DNA of 64,000 nucleotides, taken from assembly GCA_934316845.1 (NCBI GenBank), contig CAKRDZ010000006.1:1-64000 (forward strand), written 5' to 3'. Under the pieces are notes generated by a model. The model had not been told where the DNA came from, made no database searches, and was given only the letters and a program-made list of their open reading frames with translations. The number at the start of each line of letters is the position of its first letter. Position 1 is the first letter of the stretch. Both the position numbers and the translations under genes were made by a program. This document shows, piece by piece, positions 27,401 to 33,428 of the stretch. The stretch is from an uncultured Eubacterium sp. GTDB lineage: Bacteria; Bacillota; Clostridia; Lachnospirales; Lachnospiraceae.

Positions 27401-27606
27401 TGCCGTTTGTTACGATGATGATCGGCTACAGTTTGTATCGATTTATCGGAGATAATAAGAAGAAACGTATCTTTGCCTATGCTTATGTGGCGGCGGCGAT
27501 TGGATTGTTCTTACTGTTCTATCCGGTGCTGTCCGGACAACCGGTAAGTGCAGATTATGTACAAAATGGACTTCGCTGGCTTACAGGATGGGTATTGGTT
27601 CTGTAA
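24430..27606 (+). CDS. Fused double glycosyltransferase: GT-C N-terminal module, discoidin-like middle, PMT-type C-terminal module
   Basis: A 1058-residue multi-pass protein. Residues 1-430 form one GT-C module (about 10 helices, with ITCFRIWSETAF and NVTDYPPGY near its first loop). Residues 435-470 are a lysine-rich linker. Residues about 500-610 are soluble and resemble an F5/8-type (discoidin) sandwich (FSGSYEGRSLYVELSNDG, VTSRYIRFTT). Residues 630-1058 form a second GT-C module of the protein O-mannosyltransferase type, with FDEIYHARTAYEMI and the acidic ENTHPPLGK loop. It probably transfers sugars from polyprenyl phosphate to an extracellular acceptor. AAGGAGG precedes the ATG. Confidence 0.83.
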   Translation: MYQDILTIAVVSVIAFLALYWMWFQGEVDGSRLIAKDSMRKQKFNIILVLVAAFIVKAILAVKNEGYSVDITCFRIWSETAFTDFWGGNVTDYPPGYILILWVVGAIRHLFNIDNYSTTGLFLIKLFPMLFDLAAAYLIYVMAKKRFSEGMSLMLAALYALNPAIVADSSVWGQVDGTLCFAVLLTCYLFMEEKRILAYFAFCGGMLLKPQMVMYAPIVIYSIIEQVFLHDFSFKKMRRDLIGGVAALGSMVVVAIPFGLQESLEKYTGTLGMFEYCSVNAYNFWAIIGKNWHDQMEKFLFVPAKTWGNVAIVMAVVLSALVFFKLKDDKSKYFLSMVVTVTVMFCFAVRMHERYLIPAIGLLMAAFIYRPCKELFYCLIGYWLVVYINTAHVYYTWVELETTGPSGYIIGATGVLAIFMLGYVLYTIFRKGEYVREANVEENTKKKKSKRQAAVQTKKEKRFQWKIIPTVVREKMTRTDFIILFAIMLVYGIFALHDLGYNSAPETGWEGTKAGQQIVLDFGEVKNLKEFEVFSGSYEGRSLYVELSNDGTNYIAAGTAKVSDVFKWNNVQLIAQQGSEETIPFNVTSRYIRFTTVDDLITLKEMLFKDAEGKVVLPVNKDQYPELFDEQDEFDSAHTFRSGTYFDEIYHARTAYEMIHGLYNYENTHPPLGKFFISLGIRIFGMNPFGWRIIGTLFGIGMLPFMYLFGKRLFHQTWVAGVITALFAFDFMHFTQTRIATIDVYGTFFIIAMFYFMLRYAQTSFYDTEFKKTLIPLFLSGLMMGLGCASKWTAVYAAAGLAVFFAAIMLHRFMEYRLACNNPGGSTGNISHKHITEVFKGNFIKTIGACVVFFVVIPGLIYLLSYVPFNDGTTNGLFTRMINNQKSMYNYHSQLEATHPYSSTWYEWPTMIRPVFYYCNTVANDMKEGISAFGNPLVWWAGIFAFIYMLYLVVKKADKTALFLVFAYLVQYVPWMLVPRCTFAYHYFPSVPFVTMMIGYSLYRFIGDNKKKRIFAYAYVAAAIGLFLLFYPVLSGQPVSADYVQNGLRWLTGWVLVL

Positions 27607-27635
27607 GACGGAGTTTCGTGAAGTAGGAGGAAATG

Positions 27636-29033
27636 ATGAATCAGATTCGAAAAATTATAAAAGACCTGGATAAGGGAGTGGCACCACGCAAAAACATTCC
27701 CGTTTATGCCAATTATCTTGCAGATACGTATTTGAATTATGCCTCCATAGAACTGGTGTTTTCTGCCTATATGCTCGTGGAGACGTGCGAAGAGGGAATC
27801 GATCTCTCCGAAGAGGAAGAACGCAGATATGATGAGGTGTGCGGGGGGATTCCGGAGCTGTATGAAGAAGATCCGCAGAAAAGGGATGCCTGTATAGAGC
27901 GTCTTGACCGGATTCGTGGAGAAATCACGCAGGTCATGGAAAAATACACTTCGTATACGGATCATCTGATCTGTTATGATTACGTACTCCAACACCGCAG
28001 ATACGATTTTAAAGAAGAACAGCCTTTTGAAAAAGAAGTATTTGCGGCCGAAGAAGATGTCTTTGTGAAAGAACTGATGGCATTCTTAGTGGGAAACCAG
28101 GATCAGAGTATTGTGAAAGAACGCCTTCAGCAACTGATGGGCATGATCCCGGTACACATGACCAAACAACGTCTGATGGGAAAAATTCAGGATACGGGAA
28201 GTCTGTACATCGGAGGCGATATGGCATCGCTTGACAATTTTATCTATATGGTGCGTTCGGCTGCCATGCTGCAAAAAGCGCCCGAACAAAGCAAAGATAA
28301 GATTTCAGACCTGCTGGAAAAACTGCGTGATACCGATTTTACGGCGCTGACCAAAGAGTCTTATGATGCGGTGAGTAAAGAACTTGAAAAGGCAGGAGAA
28401 TACATTCTTCATGTGACGGATTTTTATTATCAACTGCAGAAGGTAGTCAATTCGATGTATGCACTCTGCCTTGCAAACTGCCATAAAAGGGAAGAAAGCC
28501 CACTGTATCTTCATTGCCGGGATGTCCTGATGGAAGTGGCAAAGGGAAGTCTGAGTGAGGACAGTCTTGTCAAACTGGAAGGTAAGATTGAGACGTATGT
28601 AGAAAAATCAAGTTACCTCGAAGCGGTGCTTTTTGAGATTAAGCAATCCCACAAAAAGATCATCGATGAACTCGGAAAAGGAGAGGAATTCGATGCATTT
28701 GCTAAGATTGCCAATCTTTTGTCCGACAGTTTGTTCATAGATATGGAAAATTTTGGAAAAGACGATACCGTTGATGCGGCGGAGGAAGCCAAAAAGGTTA
28801 ATGAACTGACCGCGGAATTGTCGGATCATCTGTCTACGCTTTCCAAACCGCTGAAAAAAGCGGTTATGGCGGCAGTGCTCGAAAAACTTCCGGTAGACTT
28901 TAGCAGTGCCGGCGAAATCGAGACGTACATACGGACGAATCTGTATGGCTGCCAGAATCCGGCAGAAAAGAAAGCGGCATTGATGGAACTCCGCGAATGG
29001 ATGGATGAAGCGGCAGAATGGAGGAACCAATGA
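27636..29033 (+). CDS. Uncharacterised helical protein (465 aa)
   Basis: A soluble, charged, almost entirely helical protein that I cannot assign. There is no signal peptide or membrane segment. It is rich in E, K and L with long amphipathic stretches, for instance around residues 130-190 and 330-400, and may form an alpha-solenoid. AGGAGG lies 5 nt before the ATG at 27636 (a second ATG at 27633 is too close). It ends in an ATGA overlap with the next small gene, so the two are probably co-expressed. It follows the large glycosyltransferase gene by 29 bp. Confidence 0.75.
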   Translation: MNQIRKIIKDLDKGVAPRKNIPVYANYLADTYLNYASIELVFSAYMLVETCEEGIDLSEEEERRYDEVCGGIPELYEEDPQKRDACIERLDRIRGEITQVMEKYTSYTDHLICYDYVLQHRRYDFKEEQPFEKEVFAAEEDVFVKELMAFLVGNQDQSIVKERLQQLMGMIPVHMTKQRLMGKIQDTGSLYIGGDMASLDNFIYMVRSAAMLQKAPEQSKDKISDLLEKLRDTDFTALTKESYDAVSKELEKAGEYILHVTDFYYQLQKVVNSMYALCLANCHKREESPLYLHCRDVLMEVAKGSLSEDSLVKLEGKIETYVEKSSYLEAVLFEIKQSHKKIIDELGKGEEFDAFAKIANLLSDSLFIDMENFGKDDTVDAAEEAKKVNELTAELSDHLSTLSKPLKKAVMAAVLEKLPVDFSSAGEIETYIRTNLYGCQNPAEKKAALMELREWMDEAAEWRNQ

Positions 29034-29374
29034 TTTTTTGGTACAAAGATCTTTATATGGATGAGACGGTTCGAAAGAAAGAAAAAACGTGCAAAAAAAT
29101 CATTGAAGAACGGAGTATTTTCCAAAAACTTCCATGGAAAAAGAGTTTCTATATTATTACGCTTGCGGAAAATGAGAAAAATATTTTTGAAATTATGAAT
29201 ACCGATCAATTGTTTTTCAAATATTATGGACAGAAAGAACTCTATGTCATCGGAATTGCTTCCGGTTATGACGAGGCGGTTGATATCGTAGAGAACATTC
29301 TCGGTAAAGGATATACATCTTCCGAGGAGTTTTCGCCCAGAGAATTATTTGATAAAAATGATTTTTCGAGATAG
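29030..29374 (+). CDS. Uncharacterised small soluble protein (114 aa)
   Basis: A basic, soluble 114-residue protein with no recognised family. It contains an alpha/beta pattern (SFYIITLAENEKNIFEIMN, LYVIGIASGYDEAVDIVENI). GGAGG at 29021-29025 and an ATGA overlap with the upstream gene fix the start. Its tight coupling to the 465-residue helical protein suggests that the two act together. Confidence 0.7.
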   Translation: MIFWYKDLYMDETVRKKEKTCKKIIEERSIFQKLPWKKSFYIITLAENEKNIFEIMNTDQLFFKYYGQKELYVIGIASGYDEAVDIVENILGKGYTSSEEFSPRELFDKNDFSR

Positions 29375-29391
29375 AAGGAAGGTGATGTAGA

Positions 29392-30204
29392 GTGGCAGTA
29401 GTGTTTGCCATACTAAAGACGGTTGGCATGATCTTATTGGTTCTGCTGGCACTCTGCCTGTTCCTTCTTGGTGCGGCACTTTTTGTGCCGGTGAGATACC
29501 GGATTACGGCAAAGACACAGGAGACAGTCGAACTGCGGTGCCAGATCAGCTGGTTTCTGCGGACGGTCTATGTGGTACAGGAGACAAAAAAAGGAAACAT
29601 AGAAATCCGGATTTTGGGAATCCCTTTGGAGTTTTTTAGAAAAGTGCGTTCTTTTTTTCACAGAACAGAGAAAGAAAGTGACGTCAGGGAGAATCAGGAA
29701 GAAGTCGAAAACCTTGTGACAGCAAACGAATCCGACGAACGTGTCATGCCAAATCCGCTTGCGGAGAATCCGGCGTCAGAAAAAAAAGCACAGGGAAAGA
29801 AAAGAAAAAAAGAGAAAAAAAGAAAGAAAAAAGGCTTTTCATTTGATAAGATATCAAGTATAATTACGTTTATAAGAGATCCTGCGAATAAGCGTGGGTT
29901 TACTGTAGTAAAAAGAGAGATCGCAGCGTTGTTTCGCTATATTACCCCGGATGAAGTAAAGGGAGAGATTGTATTTGGAACAGGCGATCCCTGTACTACG
30001 GGCTGGCTGGCAGGCGCCGTCAGTATGATACCGTTTGCCTATACAGAAGGACTTCGCGTCTGTCCGGTGTTTGAAGACAGGCAGTTCCGGGCGGATGGTT
30101 ATGTAAAGGGAAAGGCGCGGCTGATCTATATGGTGCGTCTGGTGATCCGTGGATATCTGAACCCGGATATCAAACGATGGATCGATCAAGCATTAGGAAA
30201 GTGA
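29392..30204 (+). CDS. DUF2953 domain protein (YtfI-like)
   Basis: A 270-residue protein with a GTG start preceded by AAGGAAGGTGATG. One N-terminal membrane helix (about 8-33) is followed by the beta-rich DUF2953 domain, interrupted by a lysine-rich low-complexity stretch around residues 125-148, and a C-terminal part with VFGTGDPCTTGWLAGA. In Bacillus the homologous ytfI gene sits beside ytfJ (gerW); the same pair is present here, 10 bp apart. A sporulation-linked role is inferred from that pairing. Confidence 0.8.
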   Translation: MAVVFAILKTVGMILLVLLALCLFLLGAALFVPVRYRITAKTQETVELRCQISWFLRTVYVVQETKKGNIEIRILGIPLEFFRKVRSFFHRTEKESDVRENQEEVENLVTANESDERVMPNPLAENPASEKKAQGKKRKKEKKRKKKGFSFDKISSIITFIRDPANKRGFTVVKREIAALFRYITPDEVKGEIVFGTGDPCTTGWLAGAVSMIPFAYTEGLRVCPVFEDRQFRADGYVKGKARLIYMVRLVIRGYLNPDIKRWIDQALGK

Positions 30205-30214
30205 GGAAATGAAA

Positions 30215-30586
30215 ATGAGTGACAACAGTTTTAACAATACGGTAGAGTCCTTATTTAAGGGAATGGATAATTTTATTACAACAAAGACGGTGATCGGAGA
30301 TGCAGTCCGTTTTGAAGATGGAACGATCGTGCTTCCACTTGTCGATGTGAGTTTTGGTGTGGCAGCCGGTGCATTTTCAGACGACAGTGCGAAAAAAAAT
30401 AACGGCGGTGGCGGTATGGGTGGAAAGATCCAGCCGAGCGCTGTCCTTGTGATCAAAGACGGTACATCCCGTCTGGTAAATGTAAAGAATCAGGATGGGA
30501 TCACAAAATTGCTCGATATGGTGCCTGAATTTGTGGAGAAATTTTCGAAAAAAGAGGATAAAGAACAAAAAGAAGAAAAAAAATAA
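30215..30586 (+). CDS. GerW/YtfJ family sporulation protein
   Basis: A 123-residue protein of the YtfJ/GerW family, which in Bacillus is needed for normal spore germination. Visible features are TKTVIGDAV, the VSFGVAAG strand, a glycine-rich loop (NGGGGMGG near residue 65) and PSAVLVIKDG. The C-terminus is lysine/glutamate-rich. An ATG at 30209 is also in frame, but GAGG is too close to it, so 30215 is used. It supports assignment of the organism to the spore formers. Confidence 0.85.
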   Translation: MSDNSFNNTVESLFKGMDNFITTKTVIGDAVRFEDGTIVLPLVDVSFGVAAGAFSDDSAKKNNGGGGMGGKIQPSAVLVIKDGTSRLVNVKNQDGITKLLDMVPEFVEKFSKKEDKEQKEEKK

Positions 30587-30604
30587 AAAAAATTCATTTT
30601 CTTC

Positions 30605-30633
30605 TTGCATTCTAGCAAAATATTTGGTAAAAT
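30605..30633 (+). promoter_or_regulatory. Promoter of rpmB
   Basis: TTGCAT (30605-30610) and TAAAAT (30628-30633) with a 17-bp spacer. The transcript starts about 60 nt before the L28 start. Confidence 0.7.
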
Positions 30634-30700
30634 AGTCGTGTTGTGTGTGAAACAAAAAATAAGGTTTTGACATAAGATTTTATAGAAGGAGGTGCTTTTC

Positions 30701-30886
30701 ATGGCAAAGTGTGCAGTTTGTGATAAGAGTGTACATTTCGGTAACGCTGTCAGCCATTCTCATAGAAGAAGCAACAAAATGTGGAAATCTAATTTGAAAT
30801 CGGTTAGAGTTAAGGTGAATGGTGGAACGAAGAAGATGTACGTTTGTACTTCCTGCCTTCGTTCAGGAAAAGTGGAAAGAGCATAG
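30701..30886 (+). CDS. rpmB: 50S ribosomal protein L28
   Basis: A 61-residue ribosomal protein. It begins MAKCAVCDKSV and has a second pair, CTSCLRS, so it is the zinc-type (C+) form with two CxxC motifs. HSHRRSNKMW is the conserved RNA-binding segment. GAAGGAGGTG lies 8 nt before the ATG at 30701. Transcribed alone from its own promoter and followed by a terminator. Confidence 0.97.
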   Translation: MAKCAVCDKSVHFGNAVSHSHRRSNKMWKSNLKSVRVKVNGGTKKMYVCTSCLRSGKVERA

Positions 30887-30910
30887 TCCACTCTATACTT
30901 AAAATAAGAG

Positions 30911-30943
30911 AGCCAATGGCCGGAGACGGTGGTTGGCTTTTTT
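30911..30943 (+). terminator. Terminator of rpmB
   Basis: AGCCAA and TTGGCT form the outer stem and CCG and CGG an inner one around GAGA, followed by six T residues. It lies 24 bp after the L28 stop. Confidence 0.85.
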
Positions 30944-30962
30944 GACGTTCTTTTGTACGCTG

Positions 30963-31109
30963 CTATTTGCAGGAGGAAGTGAATAGATTGCAGCCCAGGA
31001 TCAGGCAGAGAAGAATGATGCAGATGGCAAGAAAGCCGTTGGTGATAAATAGCATGACAGCCATGCCGATGCCGATCCAAAACAGGATGAATCCGATAAG
31101 TTTTTTCAT
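30963..31109 (-). CDS. Small membrane protein (48 aa)
   Basis: A short open frame on the minus strand between rpmB and the Asp23 gene encodes MKKLIGFILFWIGIGMAVML, then ITNGF, a second hydrophobic stretch and LFTSSCK. That is two closely packed hydrophobic helices with a basic N-terminus and a cysteine near the end. Similar 40-50 residue peptides occur in Clostridia as far as I recall, but no function is known. The ribosome binding site is weak (ACAGG, 5 nt upstream). It is the only gene in this 370-bp gap and points against its neighbours. Confidence 0.65.
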   Translation of the reverse strand: MKKLIGFILFWIGIGMAVMLFITNGFLAICIILLCLILGCNLFTSSCK

Positions 31110-31189
31110 AATCGCCTGTCCCTGCCTGTGTAGTAGTTACTATTATTCTATTCTTTTTTTCAAAAAACGTGAAAACAATTGGGAAAGAA

Positions 31190-31218
31190 TTGATTTTTTT
31201 TGCATTTTAGTGTACAAT
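31190..31218 (+). promoter_or_regulatory. Promoter of the Asp23-YloV operon
   Basis: TTGATT (31190-31195) and TACAAT (31213-31218) with a 17-bp spacer, 37 bp before the ATG at 31256. Confidence 0.65.
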
Positions 31219-31255
31219 AAAAAATAACTATATTTTGAGTGAATGGAGGGTCAAT

Positions 31256-31612
31256 ATGAAGGGTGAACTTGATAACGAGATGGGAAAAATCCTTGTAGAT
31301 GAAGATGTACTGGCAAAATACGCCGGTTCTGCAGCAGTGGAGTGTGCCGGAGTGGTTGGTATGGCTTCCGTCAATATGAAAGATGGCATTGTTAAATTGC
31401 TGAAAAAAGACAGCATCCGCCATGGCGTCTATGTGAATGTAAAGGACAATAAACTTTATATCGAACTTCGCATCATTGTGGCATATGGTGTGAGCATTAT
31501 GACTGTTGCTGAAAATCTGGTAGAAAGTGTCAAATATAAAGTAGAAGAATTTACCGGAATGGAAGTAGGTAAGATCATTGTGCGTGTGGAAGATGTCAAA
31601 GTAGTGGATTGA
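31256..31612 (+). CDS. Asp23/Gls24 family protein (YloU-like)
   Basis: A 118-residue protein of the Asp23 family, envelope-stress-linked proteins of Gram-positives. ECAGVVGMASV near residues 28-38, the VYVNVKDNKLYIELRIIVAYG strands (in two parts) and EVGKIIVRVEDVKVVD at the end are typical. GGAGG lies 8 nt before the ATG at 31256. The next gene is yloV-like, as in Bacillus, where yloU and yloV are adjacent. Confidence 0.9.
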   Translation: MKGELDNEMGKILVDEDVLAKYAGSAAVECAGVVGMASVNMKDGIVKLLKKDSIRHGVYVNVKDNKLYIELRIIVAYGVSIMTVAENLVESVKYKVEEFTGMEVGKIIVRVEDVKVVD

Positions 31613-31655
31613 GGGATGAGAGGATACTAGTGTTGATGTTTGGAGGTCAAAGAGA

Positions 31656-33350
31656 GTGAGCGTAAAAAAGATTGACGCTGCGTTGGTGAGAAAAGCTTTT
31701 CTTGCCGGAGCTGCGGCGCTTCAAGCGAAAAAAGAATATATTAATGAATTAAATGTCTTTCCGGTGCCGGATGGAGATACCGGAACCAATATGACGATGA
31801 CGATCATGTCTGCGGCAGAGGATGTGGCGGCACTGGAAAATCCGACCATGGAGACTCTTTGTAAAGCGATTTCAAGTGGTTCACTTCGAGGAGCGAGAGG
31901 AAATTCAGGTGTTATTCTTTCCCAGCTTTTCCGTGGATTTACCCGCGTTCTCCGGGAAGTACAGGAAGCAGATGTTTACGTGCTTGGGAAGGCATTTGAA
32001 AAAGCAGTGGATTCTGCCTATAAAGCGGTTATGAAGCCAAAAGAAGGTACGATCCTTACGGTTGCCAAGGCAGGCGCAGAGAAAGCGCTAAAACTTGCAC
32101 CGAAAAGTGAGGATGCCGTAGAATTTCTGACGGAAGTAATTCGTGAGATGAACGAGACGCTTGACCGCACGCCGGAGATGCTTCCGGTATTAAAAGAGGC
32201 AGGCGTTGTGGATTCCGGTGGAAAAGGACTTGTGACGATCATGGAGGGAATTTTAGATGCCCTTCTTGGAAAAGAGATTGCCTATGAGCCGGTTAAAAAG
32301 ACAGCCAACGGCCCGGTGGTGACAGGCGCCGGTGCAACGGGAATTGAGACAGAAGATATTAAATTTGGTTATTGCACCGAATTTATCGTTATGTTAAATG
32401 GCGCAGAATTTACCAGTGAAGATGAGATAGAGTTTAAAAAATACTTGGAAAATATTGGTGATTCCATTGTCTGCGTGGCAGATGAAGATCTTGTAAAAGT
32501 TCATGTGCATACGAACGATCCGGGACTAGCGATCCAGAAAGGTCTGAGTTATGGAGAGTTGACGCGCATGAAGATTGATAACATGCGGGAAGAGCATAAT
32601 GAACGCGTCATTATGTCGAATGAAAAAGCGGTGGAAAAAACTGCCGAAGAAGAGCTGAAAAAAATGGAAAATACACCGGTCAAACCAAGAAAGCCGGAAG
32701 GATTTATCTGTGTTTCGGCGGGAACCGGTCTGAGTGAGATCTTTACGGAACTCGGTGTCGATGTGATCATTGAAGGCGGTCAGACGATGAATCCAAGTAC
32801 GGAAGATATTTTGGAGGCAATTGACCGGATCAATGCGGATGTTATTTATATTATGCCGAATAACTCCAATATTATCCTTGCCGCCAACCAGGCAAAGAGT
32901 CTGTCGGAGGATAAGAAGGTGGTAGTGATCCCGACCAAAAATATTCCGCAGGGAATTACCGCTATGATACAGTATATTGATGGAAATTCACCGGAAGAAA
33001 ACGAACGGGCAATGACGGAAGCACTCGATGATGTCCGTTCCGGCCAGGTAACCTATGCCGTCCGTGACACGACAATTGACGGAAAAGAGATCTCGCAGGG
33101 AGATTTTATGGGACTTAGCGATAAGACCATCGAAGCAGTAGGCAAGGATATTGTAGAAACTACCGTAGAACTGATCCACAAACTGCTGACAGAGGACAGC
33201 GCACTTGTTACCATTTATTATGGAGAAGAGGGTTCCGAAGAGCAGGCAAGAGAAATTGCAGAGAAAATATGTGGAGAAAATGACGAACTTGAGGTAGAAA
33301 TTGAGAACGGTGGACAGCCGGTTTATTATTACTTTATTTCGGTAGAGTAA
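31656..33350 (+). CDS. DAK2/DegV-type kinase, YloV/FakA-like
   Basis: A 564-residue protein related to FakA, which phosphorylates fatty acids held by FakB (DegV) proteins. The N-terminal DhaL domain (about 1-200) has the nucleotide/Mg motif PVPDGDTGTNM near residue 36 and SGSLRGARGNSGVILSQ, with VDSGGKGL near 185. A central DAK1-like region and a C-terminal DegV-like part follow. The GTG start is used because GGAGG lies 9 nt upstream. No fakB gene is in the window. Partner and substrate are inferred from the family. Confidence 0.88.
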   Translation: MSVKKIDAALVRKAFLAGAAALQAKKEYINELNVFPVPDGDTGTNMTMTIMSAAEDVAALENPTMETLCKAISSGSLRGARGNSGVILSQLFRGFTRVLREVQEADVYVLGKAFEKAVDSAYKAVMKPKEGTILTVAKAGAEKALKLAPKSEDAVEFLTEVIREMNETLDRTPEMLPVLKEAGVVDSGGKGLVTIMEGILDALLGKEIAYEPVKKTANGPVVTGAGATGIETEDIKFGYCTEFIVMLNGAEFTSEDEIEFKKYLENIGDSIVCVADEDLVKVHVHTNDPGLAIQKGLSYGELTRMKIDNMREEHNERVIMSNEKAVEKTAEEELKKMENTPVKPRKPEGFICVSAGTGLSEIFTELGVDVIIEGGQTMNPSTEDILEAIDRINADVIYIMPNNSNIILAANQAKSLSEDKKVVVIPTKNIPQGITAMIQYIDGNSPEENERAMTEALDDVRSGQVTYAVRDTTIDGKEISQGDFMGLSDKTIEAVGKDIVETTVELIHKLLTEDSALVTIYYGEEGSEEQAREIAEKICGENDELEVEIENGGQPVYYYFISVE

Positions 33351-33428
33351 GCAGAGATTGAAAGGCGTGCGGTGCTTTTTCGGGTACCCGCGTCTTTCTG
33401 TTAGTGAATGATGAAAGGACGTAGATTT

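Noticed and set aside
30967..31227. Plus-strand open frame after rpmB
   Set aside because: It overlaps the minus-strand membrane peptide, has no recognisable features and runs through the promoter of the Asp23 gene.
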